Shown: positions 8,388 to 16,143 of the stretch, piece by piece
How positions within the stretch are numbered: position 1 is the first letter of the stretch
Layout: each line of letters begins with the position of its first letter
Assembly (NCBI GenBank): GCA_902494765.1
Contig: CABUUK010000024.1
Location: 1-29,981 of the forward strand
Origin: an uncultured Collinsella sp.
Lineage (GTDB): Bacteria > Actinomycetota > Coriobacteriia > Coriobacteriales > Coriobacteriaceae
Direction: 5' to 3'
DNA: 29,981 bases
Notes under the pieces: generated by a model
Seen by the model: the letters and a program-made list of their open reading frames with translations, nothing else
Database searches by the model: none
What the model was told of the DNA's origin: nothing
Made by a program: the position numbers and the translations under genes

Positions 8388-9245
8388 ATGGCACTTGTTA
8401 CCACCGAAAAGATGCTCAAGGACGCTCAGGCCGGTCATTACGCCGTTGGCGCGTTCAACGTCGAGAACCTCGAGTTTGTTATGGCCGTTCTGGCCGCTGC
8501 CGAGGAGACCAAGTCCCCCGTCATCATGCAGACCACCCCGGGCACCATCAAGACCGCTGGCCTGGACTACTTCTACGGCATGGTCAAGGCTGCCGCCGAG
8601 CGCGCTTCCGTGCCCGTTGCCCTGCACCTCGATCACGGCGACGGCTATGACCGCTGCATGCAGGCTTTCCGCACCGGCTACACCTCCGTCATGATCGACG
8701 GCTCGCACGAGTCCTTCGAGGATAACATTGCCCTGACCAAGTCCGTCGCCGACGCTGGCCGCGCCATGGGCGTGCCCGTCGAGGCCGAGCTCGGTAAGGT
8801 TGGCGGCAAGGAGGACGACGGTCCTGCGGTTGAGGGCGAGAGCCCCTACACCGATCCGGCCGAGGCCAAGGAGTTCGTCGAGCGCACTGGCTGCACCTCC
8901 CTCGCTATTGGCGTTGGCACCAGCCACGGTGTGTACACGAGCGATCCGCACATCGAGCAGTCCGTGGTCAAGGCCATCCGCGACGCTGTCGACGTGCCGC
9001 TGGTCCTGCACGGCACCTCCGGTGTGCCCGATGAGCAGGTTGCCGAGGCTGTGAAGAACGGCATCTGCAAGGTTAACTACGCCACCGAGCTGCGTCAGGC
9101 CTACACCAAGGGCTTCATGGCCTACATGGCCGAGAACCCTGCCTGCTTCGATCCCAAGAAGCCGGCCAAGGAGGGTATGCGTGAGATCACCGAGCTGGTT
9201 AAGATCCGCATGACCAACCTCAACTCTGTGGGCAAAGCAGAGTAA
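8388..9245 (+). CDS. fba: Class II fructose-bisphosphate aldolase
   Basis: 285-aa zinc-dependent aldolase of the Fba/GatY/KbaY family that splits fructose-1,6-bisphosphate (or tagatose-1,6-bisphosphate) into DHAP and glyceraldehyde-3-phosphate. HLDHGDGYD (residues 80-88) supplies the catalytic aspartate D82 and zinc ligand H83; E134 (EAELGKVGG), H180 (GTSHGVY) and H208 (LHGTSG) complete the site. Start ATG at 8388 has GAGGAG nine bases upstream; a frame opening from 8247 adds 47 residues absent from the family. Fructose versus tagatose preference is not decided by the visible motifs, and the nearby gal locus uses the Leloir route, so the glycolytic role is more likely. Confidence 0.94.
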   Translation: MALVTTEKMLKDAQAGHYAVGAFNVENLEFVMAVLAAAEETKSPVIMQTTPGTIKTAGLDYFYGMVKAAAERASVPVALHLDHGDGYDRCMQAFRTGYTSVMIDGSHESFEDNIALTKSVADAGRAMGVPVEAELGKVGGKEDDGPAVEGESPYTDPAEAKEFVERTGCTSLAIGVGTSHGVYTSDPHIEQSVVKAIRDAVDVPLVLHGTSGVPDEQVAEAVKNGICKVNYATELRQAYTKGFMAYMAENPACFDPKKPAKEGMREITELVKIRMTNLNSVGKAE

Positions 9246-9270
9246 CAGCAAGGGTACTCTGATCCCACCG

Positions 9271-9421
9271 GACGGCTTGGGCAGGTCCCCGTACTTAGTT
9301 TCCAAAACGTCCTCGCGCATGAAGGCCCCCGTTGCCTCGCTTCTACGAAGCGTTGGCAACGGGGGCCTTCGCGCTGCGGAATGATTTTGGAAACTAAGTA
9401 CGGGGACCTGCCCAAGCCGTC
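9271..9421. repeat. 151-bp nested inverted repeat
   Basis: Outer arms of 37 bases (9271-9307 and 9385-9421) are perfect reverse complements and contain GGCAGGTCCCCGTACTTAG. Inside are a second perfect 16-bp stem, GAAGGCCCCCGTTGCC (9321-9336) with 9355-9370, and a third, CGCTTC (9338-9343) with GAAGCG (9347-9352) around the loop TAC. It begins 25 bases after the aldolase stop. No T-run follows, so it is not a simple intrinsic terminator. It resembles a palindromic mobile repeat. Confidence 0.9.
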
Positions 9422-9567
9422 CTGCTCGATCGCCCTTGTGGCGTTAGTGTCGGAAAAATAAGACGTTGCTTTTTGCCCCCTGCGGAAAGATTGGAGAACT
9501 AAGCCCTCGTCCCTCCCAGGTTGACCTACTCGAGGTCGTCGGCCTTGTGGCGTTGGGGCTGAAAGGG
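9385..9567. repeat. Degenerate direct repeat, about 105-109 bp apart
   Basis: The segment starting at the right arm of the inverted repeat is echoed further on. GGAAACTAAG (9389-9398) matches GGAGAACTAAG (9493-9503), and CTCGA...CCTTGTGGCGTT (ending 9445) matches CTCGA...CCTTGTGGCGTT (ending 9554), with the intervening sequence diverged. The rest of 9422-9580 holds no ORF with a ribosome site. Confidence 0.5.
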
Positions 9568-9580
9568 TGGGGCGCGGGGG

Positions 9581-10204
9581 TTACTTGGTTGTTAGGGTTA
9601 GCAGGTCGTTGGGGGTTTTGAGGTTGTAGGTGGCGTTTGGGATGTCTTGGTGTGATCCCCATGCCGCTCTGGCAAAACTGACCCCTGCCGAAGTTGCGCA
9701 TTGTTCGTCGTAGACGGTGTCGCCAACGTAGACGACGTTGCCAGGATTCGCGCCCGTACGCCGGAGATATTCGAGCATGGGTGCGGGTGCGGGTTTATGT
9801 TCGGTTGTGTCTTCGACAAGGATGATGTGCTCAAAATACTTATCGAAACCAAGGGGTGCAATTTCTTTTGCGTATTCGTCGCGCGCACGTGAGGAGACGA
9901 TGCCAAGTTTGCAGCCGCTATCGGCGAGTGTTGCGATGACTTCAAGCAAGCCTGGAAACACGCTGATGGTGCTTTTAAAGCTGGCGGCAACTTGGCACCA
10001 GCGATCCAACGTTGCCTGCGAGTAGATTCCAAGTTTCTCAAGGGCATCCTTGCCGGGTATGCCGAGGGCAAATTCAAGCTCGTGTCGGGGGAGCGTTTTG
10101 CCGGTCTCTTCTTGGACAATCTGGACAAGCGATGATAGAACGCTTTCTTCTGTATCTGCCAATGTCCCATCAACGTCAAATACGATATGTTCAAAGTGCT
10201 TCAT
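9581..10204 (-). CDS. HAD-superfamily phosphatase (phosphoglycolate phosphatase-like)
   Basis: 207-aa cytoplasmic haloacid-dehalogenase hydrolase. Motif I is FDVDGT (residues 9-14, nucleophile D10), motif II is IVSSRA, motif III uses K in EHKPAPAP, and motif IV is VYVGDTVYDEQ. A helical cap between motifs I and II fits the Gph/PgmB type. The substrate is a small phosphomonoester that cannot be named. Start ATG at 10204 has GAGGAG seven bases upstream on the coding strand. It lies 56 bases downstream of the AraC gene on the same strand, probably in one transcript. It looks less GC-rich than the flanking metabolic genes. Confidence 0.9.
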   Translation of the reverse strand: MKHFEHIVFDVDGTLADTEESVLSSLVQIVQEETGKTLPRHELEFALGIPGKDALEKLGIYSQATLDRWCQVAASFKSTISVFPGLLEVIATLADSGCKLGIVSSRARDEYAKEIAPLGFDKYFEHIILVEDTTEHKPAPAPMLEYLRRTGANPGNVVYVGDTVYDEQCATSAGVSFARAAWGSHQDIPNATYNLKTPNDLLTLTTK

Positions 10205-10260
10205 ATGATTGCTCCTCTCTGTTGTTTGCCTGCAAGTTTGATGCGGTGACAGAAGAAAGG

Positions 10261-11199
10261 CTAGCGGGATTTCTGCCTGGTGCTATCGAGATTCTGCCTC
10301 GCTGCTCGATAGCTCGAAGGAGTGCACCCCATTTGTTCTTTAAATACCTGGCCAAGATGGCTTGCTGTTATAAATCCGCATTGGCGCGCGACTGTCTGTA
10401 CCGTTCGCGTGGTGTGTGCCAAAAGTTCGCAAGCACGGTTTATGCGGTATGCGCGTAGATATGCCGCCGGGGTCGTTCCTGCACAAGTTTCGATAATGCG
10501 GTAACACTCTCTTTCGCTTACGCCGGCTGCAGATGCCATCTGGGGCACATCTATAGCGGCTGTATAGTTTGCGCGGATATAGTCCAGGATTGCCTTGAAC
10601 TGTACGTCGCGGTTGGTCATCCAAGAGGCGTTGTCGGAGGAAAAGAGCGGTTCGGCCTTGGCGTAAATTTGAATCCAGAGCTCTGACAAGCTATTCCGAA
10701 GCGCCATCTCGTTCTGCGGCCGTTGAAGGTCGTGGCTAAAGGAGCTCTTCAGTAAATCGATAAAGGGCATATCGTCGGGATTGGTGGGCGACCATTTGAG
10801 CACATCGACGCCTCGACATTGAAGCAAAGGATTGATATAGCGCTTTTGGAGACGTCCCGCGGGATCACCGAGCATCGACGGCTGAAAGATATGCAGCATT
10901 TGAATGGCTGGCGCCGAATTGGGTGATTGCAGCGTGCTGTGCAAAACGCCGCCGTTGATAAAGCCGGCGGACCCTTCCTCAAAGCGTACGTGCTCATGAG
11001 CCGCGCGCGTTCGATAGTCAATCGCTCCCTGCTCCATGTAGAAAAGCTCAACTTCGGAATGCCAGTGCCAGGGGACGGAATTGCCCGGACAGCGAGCGAA
11101 TTCTGCGCGTTCGGCAATATAGGGCCAGTCTTCGGCGGTCTCGGGAAACGCTTCCTCGCGTCCTCCGCAGTGCAATTCTATGTGATCCATGTTTCGCAT
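10261..11199 (-). CDS. AraC-family transcriptional regulator with cupin sensor domain
   Basis: 312-aa regulator. The N-terminal half looks like a cupin ligand domain (SVPWHWHSEVELFYMEQG, near residues 40-57). The C-terminal 100 residues form the double AraC HTH: IDVPQMASAAGVSERECYRI, then TVQTVARQCGFITASHLGQV and FKEQMGCTPSSYR. The start is uncertain: ATG at 11199 (MRNMDHIE) or at 11190 (MDHIE), neither with a Shine-Dalgarno. A TATACT box (11206-11211, minus strand) ends only six bases before the first ATG, which would make a leaderless mRNA. The HAD gene follows and may be a target or partner. The inducer is unknown, probably a sugar or another small metabolite. Confidence 0.93.
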   Translation of the reverse strand: MRNMDHIELHCGGREEAFPETAEDWPYIAERAEFARCPGNSVPWHWHSEVELFYMEQGAIDYRTRAAHEHVRFEEGSAGFINGGVLHSTLQSPNSAPAIQMLHIFQPSMLGDPAGRLQKRYINPLLQCRGVDVLKWSPTNPDDMPFIDLLKSSFSHDLQRPQNEMALRNSLSELWIQIYAKAEPLFSSDNASWMTNRDVQFKAILDYIRANYTAAIDVPQMASAAGVSERECYRIIETCAGTTPAAYLRAYRINRACELLAHTTRTVQTVARQCGFITASHLGQVFKEQMGCTPSSYRAARQNLDSTRQKSR

Positions 11200-11224
11200 G
11201 GCATCAGTATAAAGCGCGATGGGC

Positions 11225-11434
11225 TTAGATTGCTCTTGCCTGTTCGGGGAACGCCTTGTCTAGGGATGCTCGGAGCTTTTCGAAGGATGCTCGTAAGTTG
11301 AGGCTTTGATCGGCTGAGCGCTTGGTTTTTGTGGTGGGGGAGTCGAGGAGACCGTTTCTCTGTGTCGGGGGGAAGGAGAAAAGGTTTGCATGTTTTAGGG
11401 ATGGCTGCTGTGCTGCGTCATTGGAAGAATGCAT
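11225..11434 (-). CDS. Small hypothetical protein (69 aa)
   Basis: Unrecognised 69-residue ORF. The N-terminal half is polar and low in structure (SSNDAAQQPS, SPTTKTKRSAD). The C-terminal half looks helical (SFEKLRASLDKAFPEQARAI). It has a strong GAGGAGG ten bases before the ATG. That ribosome site lies within the end of another minus-strand frame (residues ARDLAAYPERNLLVDIEEAA, stop TAA two bases before this ATG), an arrangement typical of translational coupling, but the upstream frame has no start codon and runs only from about 11630. Either a real small gene or the relic of a longer one decayed downstream of the Nudix-Vsr gene. Confidence 0.4.
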   Translation of the reverse strand: MHSSNDAAQQPSLKHANLFSFPPTQRNGLLDSPTTKTKRSADQSLNLRASFEKLRASLDKAFPEQARAI

Positions 11435-11630
11435 GCTTATGCGGCCTCCTCGATGTCCACCAATAGATTGCGCTCGGGGTATGCTGCTAGGTCCCGTGCG
11501 TTGGCAGTATTATGCCGCGGCTGCTGCAAAGAAGCGCTAAAGAAAGGCTTAACCTGGTTTGGTGTTACGATGAAACTGCAGGTCAGAGGTATCGAGTAGC
11601 ACTCTTGAAAGGTTTTGGGCTTAAGGGCTT
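11435..11630 (-). pseudogene. Possible gene remnant upstream of the small ORF
   Basis: An open minus-strand frame without a start codon runs from about 11630 to a TAA at 11437-11439 and ends in the protein-like sequence ARDLAAYPERNLLVDIEEAA. Only the last 20 or so residues look like real protein. Between 11630 and the Nudix-Vsr stop (11689) nothing is recognised. It may be the 3' end of a deleted gene, possibly one that travelled with the Vsr gene; I could not identify the family. Confidence 0.3.
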
Positions 11631-11688
11631 TCTAAGGTTTATGACGCGGATGTGGCGCAGACGTGCGGAGCGTGTGGACGGCTCGTTC

Positions 11689-12678
11689 CTAGTGCTGCGG
11701 TGCGGCGGCGCGTACTTGTTCGATGACCTTTTCCATCGTGCCGTCGATGCGGTCTTTTTTGAGCTCGCATTCCCAGATGGTTATGGGTGTCCAGCCCATT
11801 TGGGTGAGTGCGTTGATGGCTGCTCGGTCGCGCTCGACGTTGCGACGGAACTTTGCCTCCCAAAACTCAACGTTGCGCTTGGGCTGGCTAGGGTTGCACT
11901 TGGGGCAGCGGTGCCAAAAGCAGCCGTTGACGAAGATGGCGATCTTGCGTCCGGGGAAGGCGATGTCGGGTTTGCCGGGAACCTTCCATTCCAAGCGATA
12001 GCCCGTAAGGCCCGCGGCGCGCAGGCGCTGACGTACGAGCAACTCAGGCTTAGTATTGGCGCGTTTGTTACCCTTCATGGACTTTTTGATGGCGGCGCGG
12101 CGGCGCACGAGCTCACGCTCGTCGGCGGAAAGGTCCGAGGTATCGATGCCGTCGAGCAGACCTGGTTTGGGGCGCTTTTTGCTACGGCGCTTAGGTGCGC
12201 GCTTGGGCTTGGTGGCGGGCTCGTCGGTCGCGGTGGCCTCGGCGTCGTTGGCAGCGCCGTTGGCCTCAAGCCGATCTTCCTTTAGCTCAATCAGGGCATC
12301 AATGAGCCCCTTGTCGGCGGGCATCCATTCCACCGTGGCAAGCGAGGTGCGCGGAATCCAGCGGATATCGAGTTGGCGGTCATGCTTCTGGGGCTCATCG
12401 GATTCATCGGCCAGCGAGCAGTAGTAGCACTCCATGGAGAGATGAAAATCGGGGTAGTCATACTCAACGGTGTAGAAATCGCGCAGGTTGGTGACTTTTA
12501 CCTGCAGCTCCTCCATAAGCTCGCGGCGTACGGCGTCCTCGGGCGTCTCGCCGCGCATGAGCTTGCCGCCGGGGAATTCCCAAAGTCCCTGCATGTCGCC
12601 ATAGCCGCGCTGCACGGCAAGCAGCTCATCAGATCCTTCCTTGCGAATGATCCCAGCGGCAACATGAACAGTCTTCAA
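11689..12678 (-). CDS. Nudix (MutT-like) hydrolase fused to Vsr mismatch endonuclease
   Basis: 329-aa two-domain DNA-maintenance protein. Residues 1-135 are a MutT-type Nudix domain, with the Nudix box at 38-60 (G38, E44, R52-E53-L54, E56-E57; the usual late Gly is Q59), as in 8-oxo-dGTP diphosphatases. A basic linker (KPKRAPKRRSKKRPKPG) leads to a complete Vsr domain (about 190-329): ANTKPELLVRQRLRAAG, the catalytic D in GKPDIAF, FVNGCFWHRCPKC and GWTPITIWECELK. Vsr nicks T:G mismatches created by deamination of 5-methylcytosine, usually beside a Dcm-type methyltransferase. Start is TTG at 12678 with GAGAGGA about seven bases upstream; a longer frame runs antisense into the ABC transporter and is rejected. 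No methyltransferase gene is visible nearby. Confidence 0.9.
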   Translation of the reverse strand: MKTVHVAAGIIRKEGSDELLAVQRGYGDMQGLWEFPGGKLMRGETPEDAVRRELMEELQVKVTNLRDFYTVEYDYPDFHLSMECYYCSLADESDEPQKHDRQLDIRWIPRTSLATVEWMPADKGLIDALIELKEDRLEANGAANDAEATATDEPATKPKRAPKRRSKKRPKPGLLDGIDTSDLSADERELVRRRAAIKKSMKGNKRANTKPELLVRQRLRAAGLTGYRLEWKVPGKPDIAFPGRKIAIFVNGCFWHRCPKCNPSQPKRNVEFWEAKFRRNVERDRAAINALTQMGWTPITIWECELKKDRIDGTMEKVIEQVRAAAPQH

Positions 12679-12778
12679 CAGGAGTCCTCTCTCAATATCA
12701 ACACGTGGCAGGCTGGCTACCCGTACCTTACACAACGGTAAGGCAAGCGTAAGCCATATCGATGGTAGCCGACTCGTC

Positions 12779-12816
12779 TTCTTGCGACTATAGATGCCGT
12801 AGACTAATCGCAAGAA
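12779..12816 (+). promoter_or_regulatory. Inverted repeat over the ABC-transporter ribosome site
   Basis: TTCTTGCGA (12779-12787) and TCGCAAGAA (12808-12816) form a perfect 9-bp dyad around 20 bases. The right arm touches the AAAGGA ribosome site (12815-12820), and possible -10 boxes (TATAGA 12789-12794, TAGACT 12800-12805) lie between the arms. It could be a protein operator or, if transcribed, a hairpin that hides the ribosome site. Confidence 0.5.
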
Positions 12817-12826
12817 AGGACTCGGT

Positions 12827-13612
12827 ATGCAAACCACGCACATGGCGACCCCGGTACTGGAGGTCGCGCATCTCGAAAAGGTATACGGCGCGTTGGGCAA
12901 CTTGACCCGCGCGCTCAACGACGTCAGCTTTACCGTCAACCGCGGCGAGTTCGTTGGCATCATGGGCGCTTCGGGCTCGGGCAAGTCGACGTTGCTCAAC
13001 TGCGTGTCGACCATCGATAGCGCCACAAGTGGCACGATCCGCATCAACGGGCAGGACGTGACGCGCATGAAGCAGGCCAAGCTCTCGCAGTTCCGCCGCG
13101 AGGAGCTGGGCTTTATCTTTCAGGACTCCAACCTGCTCGATACGCTCACGGCACGCGAGAACATCGCTCTGCCGCTCACCATCGCCCGCACAAACTCGGC
13201 AGAGATCTCGACCCGCGTGCAGGATGTGGCAGCGCGCCTGTCTATCAGTCAGGTGCTCGACAAGTATCCCTACCAGATGTCCGGCGGTCAGCAGCAGCGC
13301 GTTGCCGCGGCTCGCGCGCTCGTTACCGACCCCACCATGATCATGGCCGACGAGCCCACCGGCGCCCTCGATTCCAAGAGCGCTCGCCTGCTGCTCGAGA
13401 GCCTGGAGGCCCTTAACCGCCGCCTACGCGCCACCGTGCTCATGGTCACGCACGACAGCTTTGCCGCCAGCTACACGAGCCGTGTGCTGTTCATTCGCGA
13501 CGGCAAGATCTTCACCGAGCTGCGCCGCGGCGACACCGACCGCCGAGAGTTCTTCGACCGCATTATGGAGGTCGTTGCCATGATGGGCGGTGAGGGCTCC
13601 GATGCTCTGTAA
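12827..13612 (+). CDS. ABC transporter ATP-binding protein (BceA/MacB-like)
   Basis: 261-aa cytoplasmic ATPase. Walker A GASGSGKST at 47-55, Q-loop Q99 (FIFQDSNLLD), signature SGGQQQR at 152-158, Walker B MIMADEPTG at 171-179 and switch H209 (VTHDS). FIFQDSNLLD and the LPLTIA region match the BceA/YxdL group that works with ten-helix FtsX-like permeases in antimicrobial-peptide sensing and detoxification. Start ATG at 12827 has AAAGGA seven bases upstream. It overlaps the permease gene by 11 bases, so the two form a coupled operon. No histidine kinase or response regulator is adjacent, which is unusual for a full Bce module. Substrate unknown. Confidence 0.94.
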   Translation: MQTTHMATPVLEVAHLEKVYGALGNLTRALNDVSFTVNRGEFVGIMGASGSGKSTLLNCVSTIDSATSGTIRINGQDVTRMKQAKLSQFRREELGFIFQDSNLLDTLTARENIALPLTIARTNSAEISTRVQDVAARLSISQVLDKYPYQMSGGQQQRVAAARALVTDPTMIMADEPTGALDSKSARLLLESLEALNRRLRATVLMVTHDSFAASYTSRVLFIRDGKIFTELRRGDTDRREFFDRIMEVVAMMGGEGSDAL

Positions 13613-15812
13613 ACTCGCTTGGGGCAACGTCCGCCGCGCCGGCCGCGACTACCTCGTCTACCTTTTGACGCTCACCCTGGGCGTCACGGTCTTCTATGCT
13701 TTTAACACCATCTCGATGCAGGTCGACATCGCCGGAATCGATGAAGAGGGCTTGGCGCAGGTTATGGGCAGCATGCTCAGCGACCTGACGTACTTTTTGG
13801 CCGGTGTCATGGCCTTTTTAATGGTGTATGCCAATAACTTCATCATGAAACGCCGCAAGAAGGAGTTTGGCCTGTACCAGGTGCTCGGCATGGGGCGCGG
13901 GCGCGTCGCCACTATCATGGCGCTCGAGACGGTGATTGTCTCGGTGGTGGCCTTTGTCGCCGGCATTGTGCTGGGTGTGGGACTCTCCCAGCTCATGACG
14001 TTCTTTACGGCCTCGCTCTTTAAGACACAGATCGCCAATTTCCACTTCTTTTTCTCGATGCATGCGTTCAATCTGACCCTTGTCTGCATGCTCGTAATGT
14101 TTGTGCTCACGCTACTGCTGAACCTTCGCGCCGTGCGTCGCACCAAACTCATCGAGCTTATGGGTGCCGAGCGTCGCAACGAGAGCATCAAGACACGCAA
14201 CCCCTGGATAGCGATTGCCATCTTTGTCGTGGGCGCGGTGCTGGTGGGCGTGGCCTATTACCGTCTGCTACGTGATGGGTTCCCGCTAACCGCGACGGAC
14301 AGCAAGCTGCAAGAGGCCATGAACCAGTTTGGTATTACGACCGCTATGGTTACCGTGGGCACCTTTGCCCTGTTCTGGGGACTCTCGGGCATGCTCATCA
14401 AGCTGCTGCAGAGCCTGCGCGGCGTGTATTGGCGCGGCCTCAACATGTTTACCGTGCGCCAGCTTGCGGCGAAGGTTAATACGGTGTGCTTTTCGATGGG
14501 CGTCATCGCGATGCTCCTGTTTTTGGCCATCACCTCGGTGACGTGCGGTATGTCAATTGCCAACGTGATGAATGAAAACCTGGAGCGCTATAACCCTGTT
14601 GACGTGTCTCAGACGTATGTCTATTACACGCCCGATACGCTCGACTACTACAAAGGGTACAAAGGGTATGTCAATCCGTCTGAGGCCGATCGCATGGTGT
14701 TGGCCGATACAACGGTCGATTTGTACCCTGCATGGCACGGCAAGGGCAAGTCGGCGGACAACAACGACGAGACCGGCAAGAAGGTCGATATCGCCGATGT
14801 TGCCGGTGAGCATGTGCAGATCGATTCGTATCTGAGTTACCCATTTGGCGGCTCGAATCCTTCGGTGACCCCAAGTGAAATGTGCAAGACCATGGGCGAA
14901 AAGCTTCCCAAGGCGTTCGGGGGTAGCAATGCCGATACGATGGGTCTGTTTGTGACGCCGGCGAGCCAGTACAACAAACTGCGTCAGATGATGGGCGAGG
15001 AGCCGGTGCACATCGGTCACGACCAGTATCTGCTCACATGCGATATGGGCGGCGAGCTGGTCGACCTGTACACCAAGTATATGGCTGGCGGCCATGCCCT
15101 TACCTTGGGCGGGCATACGCTCAAGCCCGCAACCGATAAGTCGGACGAAGATACGGCGGCCATCGCCAACTCGGCGATGGGCAGTAATCCGGGTACCGTC
15201 GTCGTTGCCGACGAGCTGTTGTCCCAGCTTAATCTGCAGCCGTATTCCAGTAGCCTGCTCGTTAACTACAAACAGGGGATGGATACGACCGAGGCAGATG
15301 AGAGCATTAAATACACTCTGCTCGACAATCTGCTCGTTGACGGCAAAGAGCCGGGGTCGTGGGGAATCTTTATCACACGCTCCGAGATGTACACGCAGGC
15401 AGCGCAAATGAACGGTCTTGTTAGCTACCTAGCCATTTACATCGGCTTTGTATTGGTCGTTGCATGCGCGGCGATTCTGTCGATCCAGCAACTCTCCAAC
15501 GTGGCCGACGGCAGCCGCAGCTATCGTGTACTGGCACAGATCGGCTGTGAGGACCGCCAGATTCGCCATTCGGTGATGGCGCAGCAAGCGGTATTCTTCC
15601 TGTTCCCGCTGGCAGTGGGCTTGGCGCACTCCTTTGTGGCACTTAAGGTGATCATCGAGCTGGTGAGCATTTTCGGAAATATGAGCATCGGCGGCACCGT
15701 GGGCCTCACCTGCGCAATCTTCCTGGCAGCATACGGTGGCTACTTCTTGGTAACGTACCTCATGAGCGCCGGCATGGTACAAGCCGCCATCGCCACCCGC
15801 TACAGCGAGTAA
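13602..15812 (+). CDS. ABC transporter permease, FtsX family (BceB-like)
   Basis: 736-aa membrane protein. About ten membrane segments are visible: near 17-37, 58-80, 100-125, 150-175, 200-222, 245-270 and 293-318, a long extracytoplasmic region (about 320-600), then 605-630, 665-690 and 698-725. This 7+loop+3 plan, with the large loop between segments 7 and 8, is the BceB type, which senses or removes cell-wall-active peptides; MacB has four segments. FtsX-like cores are present at both ends. ATG at 13602 has GAGGG six bases upstream and overlaps the ATPase stop; a GTG at 13590 would add four residues. The gene ends just before a strong terminator. Confidence 0.93.
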   Translation: MLCKLAWGNVRRAGRDYLVYLLTLTLGVTVFYAFNTISMQVDIAGIDEEGLAQVMGSMLSDLTYFLAGVMAFLMVYANNFIMKRRKKEFGLYQVLGMGRGRVATIMALETVIVSVVAFVAGIVLGVGLSQLMTFFTASLFKTQIANFHFFFSMHAFNLTLVCMLVMFVLTLLLNLRAVRRTKLIELMGAERRNESIKTRNPWIAIAIFVVGAVLVGVAYYRLLRDGFPLTATDSKLQEAMNQFGITTAMVTVGTFALFWGLSGMLIKLLQSLRGVYWRGLNMFTVRQLAAKVNTVCFSMGVIAMLLFLAITSVTCGMSIANVMNENLERYNPVDVSQTYVYYTPDTLDYYKGYKGYVNPSEADRMVLADTTVDLYPAWHGKGKSADNNDETGKKVDIADVAGEHVQIDSYLSYPFGGSNPSVTPSEMCKTMGEKLPKAFGGSNADTMGLFVTPASQYNKLRQMMGEEPVHIGHDQYLLTCDMGGELVDLYTKYMAGGHALTLGGHTLKPATDKSDEDTAAIANSAMGSNPGTVVVADELLSQLNLQPYSSSLLVNYKQGMDTTEADESIKYTLLDNLLVDGKEPGSWGIFITRSEMYTQAAQMNGLVSYLAIYIGFVLVVACAAILSIQQLSNVADGSRSYRVLAQIGCEDRQIRHSVMAQQAVFFLFPLAVGLAHSFVALKVIIELVSIFGNMSIGGTVGLTCAIFLAAYGGYFLVTYLMSAGMVQAAIATRYSE

Positions 15813-15849
15813 CAAGCGGGCAAAACCGTCGCAAAATCAGAGCGAATAA

Positions 15850-15890
15850 CCGCCGCGAAGGGAGTCCAGCTCCCTTCGCGGCGGTATTTT
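15850..15890 (+). terminator. Terminator of the ABC transporter operon
   Basis: Perfect 15-bp stem CCGCCGCGAAGGGAG (15850-15864) with 15870-15884, loop TCCAG, tail TATTTT. A related imperfect hairpin precedes the second copy of the palindromic element at 29786-29828. Confidence 0.9.
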
Positions 15891-15913
15891 GCGTATCTAG
15901 AGCATCTCAGATG

Positions 15914-16034
15914 CAAGTGAGTAGACTTTTTTGGATCTGCCGAGCACATCGCGGCAAGTGCTCAATAAAATCGCAGGTCAGGGCTGTGGCGTTTTGAGGT
16001 GTGCTCGGCATCCCGCCAAAAGCCTACTCACTTG
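15914..16034. repeat. 121-bp palindromic element (copy 1, complete)
   Basis: Two 35-base arms, 15914-15948 and 16000-16034, are imperfect reverse complements: CAAGTGAGTAG outermost, then TTTTGG and TGCCGAGCACA. The middle contains CTCAATAAAAtCG. Its left half, together with about 20 bases before it (a TAGATG-like lead), recurs at 29841-29909. Here it sits between two strong hairpins. It has no coding capacity and looks like a miniature mobile or REP-like repeat. Confidence 0.8.
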
Positions 16035-16051
16035 GTTTTACTGCTAGAAAA

Positions 16052-16089
16052 CCGCCGCGAGGGAAAGTAGCTCCCTCGCGGCGGTTTTT
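16052..16089. terminator. Hairpin terminator, probably bidirectional
   Basis: 13-bp stem CCGCCGCGAGGGA (16052-16064) with 16072-16084, followed by TTTTT on the plus strand and preceded by AAAA (T-run on the minus strand). Its stem resembles that of the terminator at 15850-15890; the palindromic element lies between the two. Confidence 0.75.
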
Positions 16090-16098
16090 GGCGTTTGC

Positions 16099-16143
16099 CC
16101 AGATAAAACCTGCCAAAATAAACCTGTCCCTTTTTGGCAGGTT
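16099..16143 (-). terminator. Terminator of the membrane LuxR gene
   Basis: On the minus strand, AACCTGCCAAAA (from 16143) pairs with TTTTGGCAGGTT (to 16107) around a loop holding GGGACAGG, then TTTTATC. The stop codon of the LuxR gene lies within the first arm. Confidence 0.8.

Noticed and set aside
9321..9370. Intrinsic terminator for the aldolase gene
   Set aside because: The stem is strong but no T-run follows, and it is embedded in a larger perfect inverted repeat, so it is better described as a repeat element.
12679..13080. N-terminal extension of the Nudix-Vsr frame up to 13080
   Set aside because: It lies antisense to the ABC ATPase gene, has no ribosome site and has no family similarity. 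TTG at 12678 with GAGAGGA fits the Nudix domain start.
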